Assembly: GCF_028372415.1 (NCBI RefSeq)
Contig: NC_092879.1
Location: forward strand, 100,125,277 to 100,189,276
Direction: 5' to 3'
Length of the DNA stretch: 64,000 nucleotides
Source: Notamacropus eugenii
Lineage: Eukaryota > Chordata > Mammalia > Diprotodontia > Macropodidae
Shown here piece after piece: positions 1-14,593 of the stretch. The notes beneath the pieces were generated by a model, which saw only the letters and a program-made list of their open reading frames with translations, was not told the DNA's origin and did no database searches. The position numbers and the translations under genes are program-made. Every line of letters starts with the position of its first letter. Within the stretch, counting starts at the first letter, position 1.

Positions 1-16
1 GTCATCTAGCTCCCTA

Positions 17-3623
<3,607 letters not shown>

Positions 3624-3880
3624 CTTGGCCGGCAGCCCCAAGCCGCGGCAGCGCCGGCTGGGCCCGGCCGGGAGTGAGGAAAGCGAGCGAGAGACGACTG
3701 AGGGCCGAGAGCGGAAGGGGGCGGGGGTAGGGGCGGGGGTAGGGGCGGGCGGGGGCGGGGTCGGGCCCAGGCCCGCGGCGGGGGCGGGGCGGGGGCGGGG
3801 CCAGCGCTCGGGGGCGGGGCCGGAAACTGGCGAGCGGCGGGGGCCGGCCAGGCCAGGGCAAGGAGAGAGCCCAGCCCGGG

Positions 3881-4740
3881 AGCTCCGAGCCATGTGCCGC
3901 TGGCAGGCTGCCCGCCGCCTGCCTCCGCCCATCTGGGCCCCTTTCCCTCTCTCTGTTCCTTCGTACTTCCAGCCTCCACCCATCTGCCCATCCTAGGGCA
4001 CCTGCCCTCAGCCGCTCGCGGGCCTCCGGAGCCTCCTCAGTTTTTTCCTCTGTCTACTACGGCCCAGGGTGGAGGGAAGGGGCGAGCATCTCCGAAGCCG
4101 AAGTGTGTGCCCAGTGCTTACTTCGCTTAACCCGAGAGCCCCGAAGGGATCCCCACTGACGCTGTCACCTCCTACCACAGGGTCCCCATTGTCTAAAGAT
4201 CCAAGGACCTCAGAGGTCACGTCGGGCACCGCCTCATTTTACGTATGCTCTTTTCCACTTCTTTCTATTTGAGGAACCTTTAGAAAGTCCCTGCTGTGCC
4301 CAGAGTGCCCCACCTCCCCTCAGTGTTCCTACCTCGCGCGAGATACGGAAATGGAGCAAGACGTAGTCACTGCGTTCAAAGAGTTTATGATTTAGTAGGA
4401 ACTGGGGATGGATAGAGAAGTATGTGTGACAAGTTAGGAAATGGTTGACCAGAAGTCCAACAGAATATTCAACATAAATGTTGGGCGGAATGACAGAAGA
4501 GCTGCCTGGAGGGAGGCTCCCGGCTAGCTAGCTCAAAAAAAGCCTTCGATTGCTCCAGCAATCCCGACGCGCACCCCAAACTAGGCGCAGTGGCCTGCAT
4601 TTAGCCAAACATCTACGCGGGTTCAGCTCTCCCGGGGGCGGGGAGAGCGACGAAGCCAATCCCAGCAGCCCCGGGCTCCGCAGCTGCGCTCCGGGAGGTA
4701 ACATTCACCGGATACCAGCCAATTACAAACTACCTCCAAA
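3881..4740. other. Gene-free upstream flank of MED12
   Basis: No gene is recognisable. The part nearest MED12 is still GC-rich. A second short GC-rich patch at about 4610-4720 contains two CCAAT-type motifs (near 4655 and 4718), a possible minor regulatory element. Confidence 0.5.
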
Positions 4741-4754
4741 GCTTGTACAAAGTA

Positions 4755-4988
4755 ATTCAGTGGCGCTGCAGTGCATAGAGCGCAAGGCCTGGAGTCAGGA
4801 AGACCTAACTTCAAATTCAGCTTCAAACCCTTACTTACTAGCGGTGTCATTTCAACCTCTGTCTTCTTCAGTTTCCTCAACTATAAAATGGGGATAGCTA
4901 GTAACAACTCCTACCTCCCAGGGTTGTGGTGAGGATGAGTGAGATCATATTTGGAAAACTCTGAGCACAGAGTAAGCTCTATATAAAG
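4755..4988 (+). repeat. MIR/Ther-1-type CORE-SINE
   Basis: It has a tRNA-like head (GGAGTCAGGAAGACCTAA), the core with TTTCCTCAACTATAAAATGG, and the MIR-like tail CTCCCAGGGTTGTGGTGAGG. It appears close to full length. Confidence 0.85.
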
Positions 4989-5218
4989 GGGAACTGGAAT
5001 TTTGCTGGGGAGATCAAGAAAAGAGCCCAGGGCCCAGCTGGTCCGAGCTCTCAAGGGGCTTGGAGGCTGATTCCAAAAGGCAATTGGGGGGGGGGGGGTG
5101 AGGGGAGAGACTGACTGCCTGGCCAAAGACACAGAGAAGGGCGCTGGAATGTCCTGCGTGACTGTCTAGGTCAGATGTTTTCAATATGTTGGTGAGTTTG
5201 ACTGGTGTCCCTCTTCGT

Positions 5219-5231
5219 CCCCCCCCCCCCC
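5219..5231 (+). repeat. 13-base C homopolymer
   Basis: An uninterrupted C run in the MED12-IL2RG intergenic space. Length is likely to be unstable or poorly sequenced. Confidence 0.9.
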
Positions 5232-5564
5232 TTTATCTTTTGTAATCTTTGATATAAGTGTCTTTAGGAGAGAGAAAGGGCGTGGGGATGGTGTACATAA
5301 TGCATTAAGGATCAGTACTTCACATATATTATCTCATTGGTTCCCCACAGTCACCCCAGGAGGTGAATGTATCTTTTGTAGAAACAAAATATATATCATT
5401 AACAATTTAAATAAATCAAAAGAATGTCACGTGTGAGCAAAAGCAGGTGAGCCAGGTCTCCTGGGCCCTGTGAGCGTAGGAAGTGTGGGCTCGGAGGACT
5501 CGACCTTTGTCTAGAAAAGCAGGTAGGAGGCAAAGAAACAATCAGCCAGCCAATCAAACAATGC

Positions 5565-5665
5565 GCAGTATTCAACCGCTCTGTGCCCAGCAGGGTGCCA
5601 AGCACTGGGAATAATACAAAGGAGGCCAAAAGCAATGTTTGCCCCCAAGGAACTCCCAGCTCCAG
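5565..5665 (+). repeat. Ancient interspersed repeat, family not assigned
   Basis: The sequence has the pattern 'GTGCCAAGCACTGGGAATA ... CCCCAAGGAACTCCC'. The same pattern recurs at 10022, 16570, 59306 and 63685, so it belongs to a dispersed family. I do not name it with confidence. Confidence 0.5.
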
Positions 5666-6044
5666 CTAAAGCCTCGGAAGGGAAGGAAAGGGCTTTCAAA
5701 GCCACCCTGAGCCGGGGCCTAGAGGCAATAGAGACCTCCCAGCAGAACTTGGGAGAAAGGGAGGCACCTGCTTAGGCCTAGGCTTTCAGCCAGAAACAAC
5801 TTTCCTGACTTTGGGGAGGATGGCTGGGAGTGAGGAGGGAACAGAGCCTGGGGGCAGGGAAAGCTTGAGAGAAGGTGGGGCCCGTGGGGACTCAGGCTCC
5901 ACAAGACTTGTCCACTAGTTATAAAGGGGGTGGAAAGAGTGGAGGGGAATACAGAAGAGTTGCTGAAGACCCCAAGGTTTGGAGCCCAGGTGACTGAAAG
6001 GATAATAGTACCCTCATAACAACAGCTAACATTTATAGAGCAGT

Positions 6045-6292
6045 CTGGGCTGCTAGGTGGCTCAGTGGATAGAGCGCTGGGCCTGGAGTCAGGAAGACCT
6101 ATGTTCAAATGTGGCCTCTGACACTTACTAGCTGTGTGACCCTGGCCAAGTCACTAAACCCTGTTTGCCTCAGTTTCTTCATCTGTAATATGAGCTAGAG
6201 AGAATATAGCAACCCAGTCCAATATCTTTGCCAAGAAAACCCCAAAAGAGCTCAAAAAGAGCCGTACGCAATTGAAACGACTAAGTACAACG
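6045..6292 (+). repeat. Tailed marsupial SINE (Mar-1/WSINE1-like)
   Basis: A tRNA-type head (GTGGCTCAGTGGATAGAGCG) and CORE segment are followed by the tail with CTTTGCCAAGAAAACCCC and a diverged 'ACGACTAAGTACAACGA' end. The family name is from memory. Confidence 0.85.
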
Positions 6293-6297
6293 ATATA

Positions 6298-6530
6298 TAG
6301 CACTCTTAAGGTTTACAAAGTGCTCTACAGCTATAATTTAATTTGATCTTCACAAAAACCTTGCAAATTAGTATTATCTCCATTTTACAGATGAGAAATA
6401 TGAGGCAAACAGGAGTTGTTACTTGCCAGGGTCACTCAGCTAGTAAGTGACTGGCCGCATTTTGGACTCAGGATCTTCCTGATTCCAGGTCTAGCACTCT
6501 GTGCACTGTGGCGCCCTCTAGTTGCCTCAG
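6298..6530 (-). repeat. MIR/Ther-1-type SINE, inverted
   Basis: It reads in reverse as a MIR: CTCCATTTTACAGATGAGAA, then GTCACTCAGCTAGTAAGTGA and the head complement at the right end. It lies directly beside the forward SINE at 6045-6292. Confidence 0.8.
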
Positions 6531-6834
6531 CAGTAATAGTGTGGGCTTCATAGAGGGAATAGCCCCGGAGCTGAACCTCTAAATCTGGGAGACACGACTA
6601 GAGTCTAGATTTGTGACTTCATTGTTATGGGGGAAACTTTCAGGTGAGGAAATTTCCCCTACCTATGCAGGTCAGCACCTTCTCTTCAACTTCTAGTCTT
6701 AAATCGAGTAGCCTGGGGTCACTGGGAGATTAAGTGACTTGTCCAGAGTCACACAACCTGTATGTATCAGAAGCAGTGGGATTGAAATCCAAGTCTTCTG
6801 GTTTCAGGGCCAGCTCTTGAATCTGGAAAGCAGC

Positions 6835-8372
6835 TTGGCAGAAACTAGGTTAAAGACCAACATCTCACACCATATACCAAGATGAGGTTTTAAAAAAAAA
6901 CAATATCAGAAGCAAATTAAGGGATCGTGGAAGATTTTACCTGTCAGATCTATGGATAAGGGAAGAATTTATTACTAAACGAGATAGAAGGGATCATCAG
7001 AAGTAAATGGATAATTTTTATTACATGAAATTTAAAATTTTTTGCAAAAACAGAATTAATGCTGCCAAGATTAGAAAAAAAAGGCAGGAGACTGGGGAGG
7101 GGGGCGGTTTACAGCAAGTTTCTCTGATAAAGGTCTCATTTCTCAAATATATAGGGATCTGAGTCAAATCTGCAAAAATATGAGCCATTCTCCATTTGAT
7201 AAATGGTCAAAGGATATGAACAGGCAGTTTTCAGGAGAAGAAATCAAAGTGATATATGTGTGTGTGTGTGTGCGTGTGATATGAAAAAATGCTCAAAATC
7301 ACTACTGATTAGAGAAATGAAAATTAAGACAACTGAGGTACCACCTCACATCTATCAGATTGGCTAATATGACAGAAGTGGCAGCTAGGTGGCAAAGTAG
7401 ATAGGGCACTGGGCTTGGAATTGGAAAAACTCAACTTCATGAGTTCTAATGTGGCTTCAGACACTTACTAGCTGTCACTTTACCCTGTTTGCCTCAGTTT
7501 CCTCATCTGTAAAATGAGCTAAAGAAGGAAATGAAAAACCACTCCAGTATCTTTGCCAAGAAAACCCCAAAAGGAGTCACAAAGAGTAGGGCATGACTGA
7601 AATAATTCAACAAACAAAACATGATGGAAAAGGAAACTGACAAATCCAGGAGGAGATCTAAAAAAAGTGTTGGTGCTGTAATACACTGTTAGTGGACTTG
7701 TGAACTGGTCCAATCACTCTGGAGAACAGTTTGGAACCATACTCAAAGGGCTATAAAACTGCATAATCTCGGACCCAGCAATACCACTACTAGGTCTGTA
7801 TCCCAAAGAGATCAAAGAAAAGGGGAAAGGACCTATTAAGTACAAAAATAATTAGAGCAGTTCTTTTAGTGGTGACAACGAATTGGAAATTGAGAGGATG
7901 CCCATCCATTGGGGAAATGGCTGAACAAGTTGTGGTATATGATTGTGAAGGAATACTACTGTGCTGTAAGAAATGATAAGAAAAACCTGGGAACACTCAT
8001 TTGAGCTGATACAAAGTAAGGTGAACAGACCCAAGAGAACATTGTACACAGTTAACAGTAATATTGTAACTGATAAACTGTGAGAGACTTGGCTACTCTG
8101 ATCAAGACAATTCCAAAGGACCCACAGTGAAAAATGCTATCCATCTCCAGATAGAGAACTACCAAACTGAGTGCAGACTGAAGCATATTTTAGTCACTTT
8201 ATTTTTCTTGCTTTTTTTGCAACATGGCTAATATGGAAATATATTTTGCATGATTTCACATGTATAATTGATATCACATTTTTTTTGCCTGCTAGAAGGA
8301 TGAGGAGAGGTAGGAGGAAGGGAAAGAATTTGGAACTTAAAAAAAATGTTAAAAATAAATAAATATTTAAAG
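6835..8372 (+). mobile_element. L1 LINE, 5'-truncated, interrupted by a SINE
   Basis: This is the C-terminal ORF2 region and 3'UTR of a marsupial-type L1. Diagnostic segments are GATAAATGGTCAAAGGATAT, the 'CAGCAATACCACTACTAGGT' block and the 3'UTR ending in an A-rich tail near 8340-8372. A forward SINE occupies about 7378-7622. The copy is old, heavily frame-disrupted and not coding. Confidence 0.88.
7378..7622 (+). repeat. Tailed marsupial SINE inserted in L1
   Basis: Starts GCAGCTAGGTGGCAAAG and ends with the TTTGCCAAGAAAACCCC tail and an 'AATTCAACAAACAAAAC' end. L1 sequence stops at its left edge and resumes at its right edge, so it is younger than the L1. Confidence 0.88.
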
Positions 8373-8479
8373 AATACTACCATTTCTGGGATGGGCATGT
8401 CAATCAATTGCTCTATATCCCACCCACTACTTTGGGGATTTCCCAGCCCAAACACTTCTTGGTGACCACTCTAGTATCT

Positions 8480-8620
8480 GGGTGTCCCCCTCCCCTCTCC
8501 ATTACAATGTAAACTCCTTGAGGGCTATCTCTTTGGCACTTAGCACAGTGCCTGCCACACAGTAGGTATTTATAAGTACTTTTTCATTTACTCGCTCATT
8601 TGTCAATATAGATGAGAGAT
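8480..8620 (+). repeat. L2-like 3' tail fragment
   Basis: Contains 'TGTAAACTCCTTGAGGGC' and 'GCACAGTGCCTGCCACACAGTAGGTATTTA', typical of old L2-type 3' ends. Short and diverged. Confidence 0.45.
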
Positions 8621-8739
8621 AGTAAGTAAGGGATGTGGGAGTCCCAAGAATTGGGGATGGTTTATGAGTATCCAGGACCAAGTTGAATCTGGAATGCACA
8701 AAGGAGAGTGGAGAAAGTAGGTGAGAGTCACTCTGTGCT

Positions 8740-9130
8740 GGGGTAAAGAACTGATTTATGCAGCAAGCAAAGGCTGGCCCCTGAAAGTTTTTGAGTAGGG
8801 AAAGAACATGGCCAGATCTGTAAGAAGACTCTTGGCAGTTCTGTGGAGCATTGATTGGAGAGACCACTTAACGAACCATTCCAACAATCCAGAGATGAAG
8901 GCCTTCATATGAATGGAGAGAAGACATGTTAATGAGGTGGAATTCGTAAGACTCCTAGACAACTGATGGAAGAAGGCAGGACATGAAGGAAAGAGGAGAC
9001 TCAAGATCCAGCAGGCATTTTGGTCATGCAGAAATGGATTGAGAGTGAGGGCAAAAGTGAGACAGAGAGATCTGGATTTGAGAGTCATTTGCACAGAGAT
9101 GATACTTGAACTCCTGGAAACTGGGATTTT
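8740..9130 (+). repeat. Ancient interspersed repeat, family not assigned
   Basis: It resembles a dispersed mammalian repeat with 'AAGAACATGGCCAGATCTG', 'CCATTCCAACAATCCAGAGATGAAGG' and similar blocks. I recognise the pattern but not the family. Confidence 0.35.
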
Positions 9131-9489
9131 GCTGACACTCCACTAACACCACTGAGACCACTGAGGGAGAGAGGGAGAGCCTGGAGGGATCACTCCTTTC
9201 TCCAAAAGTTCCAGTAGACCCCTATTCTTACTCAGTGAGCCAAAAATGAATGATGGCCCAAGGAAAGGAGACTGAAAAGGAGTTATCTGATAGGTAGGGT
9301 AAGATCTAGGGAAGAACAGTATGGAAGCAGGCTTACTTGGGAAAAGAGACTATGTGATTTTGTTTGGAATATATAAACTTTGAAAGGTAGCCAGGCTTTA
9401 CAAGTGGAGATGGCCAATAGACAGCTGAAAGTTTAAGACTGGAGGGAGCTCAGGAGAGAGATTAGACAGTCTAGAGATAGAGGTTTGGG

Positions 9490-9592
9490 AATTACTACAC
9501 TGAAGAAGGAAATAGCAAACTATTCCAGTGTCTTTGCCAGGAAAACCCCAAATGGGGTCACGAAGAGTAGGAAAGGACTAAAAAAGATTAAA
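9490..9592 (+). repeat. SINE 3'-tail fragment
   Basis: Only the tail of the tailed SINE is present: TGTCTTTGCCAGGAAAACCC followed by GGGGTCACGAAGAGTAGG. The head is missing. Confidence 0.75.
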
Positions 9593-9628
9593 TATTAATA
9601 TATGTATAATATATACTATGGGTGACTA

Positions 9629-9875
9629 GGTGGCGCTGCAGGGGATAGAGTACTGGGGCTAGCTAGAGCCCGGAAGTCCAGAGTTCAAATATGACCTCAG
9701 ACACTGACTAGCAGTGTGACCTTGGTTGAATCACTTTACCCTGTTTGCCTCAGTTTCCTCATCTGTAAAATGATCTGGAGAAGAAAGTGGCATCATTTCC
9801 AAGAAAACCTCAAATGGGGTCACGAAGAGTCAGACATGACTGAAATGACTGAATGACAACCTAGGAGAAAGCACG
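9629..9875 (+). repeat. Tailed marsupial SINE
   Basis: Complete order of head (GGTGACTAGGTGGCGCTGCA), core and tail (CAAATGGGGTCACGAAGAGT), ending at about 9875. Confidence 0.88.
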
Positions 9876-10005
9876 GCATTTGGAGTCAAAGGACCTGAAT
9901 TCAAATCCCAGCAACTATTGTGGCTTTGGATAAGTCATTTACTTTCTCTGGTGCTTAGGCTAAGGGCTACAGGCTTTATCTGCAAAATGAATTGATTTAC
10001 TTTAT
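9876..10005 (+). repeat. MIR-type SINE fragment
   Basis: Contains TTTGGAGTCAAAGGACCTGA and the 'GATAAGTCATTTACTTTCTCTG' core. It abuts the preceding SINE. Confidence 0.6.
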
Positions 10006-10021
10006 AAATTAAATTTATAGT

Positions 10022-10580
10022 ATTTACTCTGCGCCCAGCACAGTGCTGGAAACACAAAGAAAGGTAAAAATACGGCCCCTCCTGTCAAGAAATTCACATT
10101 CTAATGGGGGGGACAACATGCAAAAAAAATCATGCATAATAATACTCAACATTTATATAGCACTTTCTCTGTGCCAAGCTTGGGCTAAGCCCTTTACAAT
10201 TATTATTCATTTGATCCTCACAACAGGAGGTAAGTGCTATTATGATCTCCATTTTATAGAGGAGGAAACTGAGGCAGAGGGAGGTTCAGTGATTTTCCCA
10301 GGGTCACACAGCTTGTAAGTGTCTGAGGTTGGATTTGAACTCCTGACTCCAGGTGCAGTATTCTATCCACTGTACCACCTCATCGCCCCTTAACCAAGAC
10401 ATAGACAGTTAAATGAAAGGTAATCTCAGAAGGGACTGCAAAACTGGGAGAAGCTTCCTGAAGAAGGTAGAATTTGAGCTGAGTCAAACTAGGAGCCTGA
10501 AGTGAGGAGGGAGAGCATTCCAGGCCTGGTGGCTAGCCTATGTCCTCACTGAAGAGGCAGAAAGGGGAGCAGGGATTGCT
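10022..10580 (+). repeat. Ancient unassigned repeat split by an inverted MIR
   Basis: The left part (10022-10125) has 'CAGCACAGTGCTGGAAACAC' and 'CCTCCTGTCAAGAAATTCAC'. The right part (about 10400-10580) has 'GAAGCTTCCTGAAGAAGGTAG' and 'GAGAGCATTCCAGGCCTGG'. These two blocks belong together in the consensus I remember; the MIR at 10135-10388 separates them. Confidence 0.45.
10135..10388 (-). repeat. MIR/Ther-1-type SINE, inverted
   Basis: Reads in reverse: ATTTATATAGCACTTTCTCT, CTCCATTTTATAGAGGAGGA, GGGTCACACAGCTTGTAAGT, then the head complement at about 10375. Confidence 0.88.
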
Positions 10581-11100
10581 ATGGGAAATTGGCTAGGAAG
10601 TCAACAGCAGATACACGCCCGGCATTACCAAGCAGTAACAAGGGCCCAGTTGAGATTCAAGGCAGCCAAGAGAAATGGCCAGGGTGCTTGGCTTCGTGAA
10701 GCAAGTGGCTCCAGTACCACGTTGGGCACCAGTCTGACGACCTTGAGAGAGGTGATGAACATTTCTAAACCTTAGGGAGGCTGAACTAGACAAAGACAGT
10801 GAAGGTTAATCAGGTTCTAAGATGGAGGGGGAGTGGAGGGTCAGGCAGAGAGGGATAGAGGGATGGAGGGATGAAGGGAAGGTTGCAGTGAAGCCAGAAG
10901 CAGCACAAAGTTCCAAAATTGCTTTGGAGGGCAAAGAGCAAGTTTTGGAGGAGTGACAATGGCTCAGCCAGGGAGTCTGTAAGTCCAAGCTGGTCCTGGC
11001 CCTCCTACTGGTGGGTGTGGGGTCCTTTATGTGACCCAATTCCCCAACTCTCAGTCTCTACATAGGGCCCTATTGTAGAGGTAGTGCAGGCCCCCAGGTT
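10581..11100. other. Intergenic stretch 5' of IL2RG
   Basis: No gene or clear repeat is recognised. It leads into the IL2RG promoter. Confidence 0.4.
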
Positions 11101-11108
11101 CTTTCCAC

Positions 11109-11117
11109 CGGAAGTTG
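11109..11117 (+). promoter_or_regulatory. ETS/GABP site in the IL2RG promoter
   Basis: ACCGGAAGT is an ideal ETS-family (GABP-class) site. It lies about 125 bases upstream of the chosen IL2RG start codon. The human gamma-c promoter is known to depend on an ETS site close to its start; function here is inferred. Confidence 0.6.
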
Positions 11118-11235
11118 TAACAGGAGGAAATGTGTGGGTGGTGAGGGGTAGCTGGTGAGGGGCCCCCAGGCTTCTGATGAAACGAGAATGAAAGTGAAAC
11201 TCAGTTCTCAGTCCAAACAGTCAACCAGCCTGAAG

Positions 11236-14200
11236 ATGCTGCTGCTGCTGGCTCTGCTGGGGGTGGCCACAGGCTTGGGCACCCTCGATCCCCGGAGGAG
11301 CCAGGACTCTATGGCTGGTGAGGAGCGCTGTGACCTGGAGGAGAAGGGGAGACGGCAAGACCAGGGGAAGGGATCCAAGCTAGCTGCCCAAGGTGATTGG
11401 GCTGCCCAACTTCCAAGGGAGGGGGGGTGAGCGAGGTGTGTTGGAAGGAGTCTCTTTCTTCAAACATGCTCCTACTCTGCTGGTTACTTGTGTTTCTCCT
11501 CTTTGATTTCCTACCCATGTCCACAGCCCCCACACCCCTCCCAAAGGTAGAGTGTTGGGTCTTCAATGGTGAATTTATGAATTGTACCTGGGACAGCAGC
11601 TCTGGACCCCAGTCTACCAACCTGACCCTGTACTACTGGTATGAAGGGAGACAGGGAAAAGAGAGGGAAGGGGGAGAGGGGAGACTGAGGCCTCATGGGA
11701 ACGGGAGAGGCTAGCCTCTCAGTTTGCCCAGAGAAGTCCAGTTCAGGTTACAGGAGCCCTAGCTGGTGGGTGCTAAAGCTCTCAGCCTTCCTCTCTGTGT
11801 TCCTCCAACCTCTCCCCTCAGGTATAGTGATCCACCCAAGGAATGTAGCCAATACTTGTTTGCTGGGGACATCACTACTGGCTGTTGGTTCGGCAAAAAG
11901 GATATTGAAATGTACAACAACTTCAATGTGGAACTCCGGGCTCCTGGTAGACGTTTACATTTCAATCAGGAAATGAAGCTTCAGGATTTGGGTATGAGGG
12001 CAGGGGAAAGGTTTGGGAAGAGCCCAGGGGAATGGTGAGGCTTGTCCTTTCCCTATAATGTTCTAGGAACTGGTGGGGGAGAGAGAGAGATCCCAAGGGA
12101 TCAGGGCCAGGCATAGGGAAGGACAAGGCCACAGGGGGATGGGAGGGTAACTTGATCCCACCAACATGCCGTTCCTCCAGTGATCCCTTGGGCTCCCGAT
12201 AACTTGACAGTCTACAGTGTGAATGACTCACAGCTGGAACTCAACTGGACCAGCAGTTACAAGGCCTTGTGTCTGCAGCACCTGGTACAATATAAGAGCA
12301 ACATTGACGCCAGCTGGACAGTGAGTTGGGGGGGAGGAAAGGAGGAGTACAGGCCCAAGGATGGCCACAGGGCCCTGACCCCTAGTGACCCCCATCTTCC
12401 TCTGGCTTCCAGTTCTTTTATCTACCCTCAGACCATTTTATCATCACTGGTAAATGTCATCCCACTTCCCAGGTCCCACTTCCATATGTTTCCCAGTGTG
12501 GGAGGTTGGGCTTTGAATGGTCATTAAAGGAACTGTTGGGATTTCAGGTCAAGGGACTAGGCTGGGAGAAATTCACCTGGGCAATGCCACTAGACCCCAG
12601 ACAGAGAAGGAGGAAAGGAAGGGAAAGCAGGCACCCTGACACCCAGGGGCCTAAGACCTCCTAAGAGAGAGGGGGAGGCAGCATGGCACAGGGGAGAGTG
12701 CCTGCTTTGTAGGCACAGGGCCTGGGTTGCAGTCCTCATTCTACCAGATTTTAGCAAGTCCTTTCCCTTCTCTGGCCCTAGGTTTCCTCCTCAGTAAATG
12801 AAGGGGCTGGACTAGGACCCCTTCTCCCTCCCTCCTTCCCCCTCCCTCCTTCTCTCTCCCTTCATCCCCCTCCCTTCATCCCTCTCCCCTCATCTTGAGG
12901 CCCTTGCCGTTCTCAATTTCTTTTTCTCTGAGCCTGTCACTACAGGATGGGTGCAGAGAGAGAAGCTGAGGAAGGGGCCACTCACTAGGGGGCATCATCC
13001 CCTCGTTGTGCCTCTCCTTTTTGCCCTCCTTTCTCTGGCCTCCTCTTCCCCTAAGGAGCAGTACGTACACCAGAGGCTGCAGTTCAGCTTGCCCAGTGTG
13101 GATGAGCACAAACTTTACACGTTCCGAGTGCGAAGCCGCTTCAGACCTTACTGTGGCAATGCCCAGCAGTGGAGTCAGTGGAGCCCTGTGGTCCAGTGGG
13201 GGGGCAGAAGGCCAAGGGGTAAACCCCTCTGACCCCAAACTCTGCCTCTAATCCCTATGCTCTCTCCTTTCCCCTTGTTATCCTTGCCCATCTCATCCAA
13301 CCTTCCCTCAATCAAGCCCAGGGGCAACGTACCCCAAGGCTGTTCTGACAGACATCCATCTCGGTGGGGGGTGGGGGGTGGAGGGGGAGGGACAGAACAG
13401 AGGGAAGCTTGGGAAGGGGCTGTGTGGGAATGCGCTGGGCCCCCATCGGGGGCTGTCTCCTGAGGTGCCTTCCTTCGGTGTCCTAGACCGGCCCTCCATG
13501 CCCGTGCTGGAGACGGTGCTGGTACCCCTGGGTCTCCTGACTGGTTTCATTTTCCTCATCACTATGCTCACCCGGCTGGAGCGGTGAGACTTAGGGAAAC
13601 GGGAGGGAGGGGGGGGTGGAAGGAGGGGACAGCTGGAAAAGGGTCTCCAGCAGCTCAGCCAGCACCTAGAGAGGGAACCTGAATCCCAACTCAATTCGCT
13701 GCCAATGGGGCCCCTGGAAGCAGAACCTTGATGCTGCCTAATGTGTCCCCCAGGGTGTGGGTCATCCTGATGCCTCGAATCCCCAACCTCAAGAGCCTGG
13801 ATGACCTGGTTACCACGCACCAGGGAAACTTCTCGGTGAGAACATGCACAGACACAGTCTGCCTGTGTGCCAGGCAGACCCCCGAGCACATAGAGACCAA
13901 CTGTTTGTGTGTGGTGAGAGTGACCACACTAGCTAGCAGGATGTGGCCCGGAGACTCAGGAGGGTGGGGGCTGGGGTGCACAGAAAGGTCCAGAGGAGCT
14001 CACCCACTAACAAAGGGCCAATGAATCGGGGAGGAAGCCCCAGAGGATTCCTGCCCTCCCCCCGGCCTGTGGGAACCTTCCCTTCTCCTCTCCTTCTCCC
14101 CCCCATTCCACAAGCTGACCTCTGGCCTTGGGCGGCTGGCTGTCTGTTCTTAGACTTGGAGTGGTGTGTCCAAGGGACTGGCCGAAAGTCTGCAGCCAGA

Positions 14201-14342
14201 CTACAGTGAGAGGCTATGTCACGTGAGCGAGCTCCCCTCGAAGACAGGGGCCCAAGCGGAAGGGTCCGGAGGCTCCCCCTGCAGCCAGCACAGCCCTTAT
14301 TGGGCCCCTCCCCCATGCTACAGCCTGGACCCTGAGCCCTGA
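11236..14342 (+). CDS. IL2RG: IL2RG, common cytokine receptor gamma chain
   Basis: Type I membrane protein shared by the IL-2, IL-4, IL-7, IL-9, IL-15 and IL-21 receptors; it signals through JAK3. Coding exons are 11236-11317, 11527-11638, 11822-11991, 12181-12320, 13056-13218, 13487-13583, 13754-13835 and 14154-14342, all GT-AG and phase-consistent, giving 344 residues (human 369). Exon 1 gives a signal peptide ([13 protein letters not shown]). Exons 2-3 hold the first domain with paired cysteines (VECWVFN, MNCTW, KECSQYL). Exons 4-5 hold the second domain with the WSQWS box. Exon 6 carries the membrane span ([18 protein letters not shown]). Exon 7 is box 1 ([13 protein letters not shown]); exon 8 is the tail ([19 protein letters not shown]). 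In-frame ATGs also occur at 11155 and 11188; I chose 11236 because it starts the hydrophobic core. The mature N-terminus is shorter than human. Juxtamembrane RVWVIL is extra relative to human. Confidence 0.95.
12680..12815 (+). repeat. MIR-type SINE in IL2RG intron 4
   Basis: Diverged MIR with 'GGCAGCATGGCACAGGGGAG' and a core ending near 'GTTTCCTCCTCAGTAAATGA'. Followed by a pyrimidine-rich stretch to about 12895. Confidence 0.65.
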
Positions 14343-14593
14343 GGCTGGACTCAGAGACCTTGCCACCCAATGGCCAGGCTCTGGGCCTGGCCTCCTGAAG
14401 ATGCTCTCTCCCTCAGCCCCCTCCTCCTCCTGGATCCCCTCTTTGGGAACTGCCCCCTCTTGCTGTACCTGCTCCACTCTCCCCTCCCAGTTGTCCTGAA
14501 TCTTTTCCCTGCCCCGCCCCCAGCCCTTCCTTCTATCAGGACTCTCCCTCCCCACCTCCTTCATACTATTCCTGGATTGATAAAAAAAAAAAG

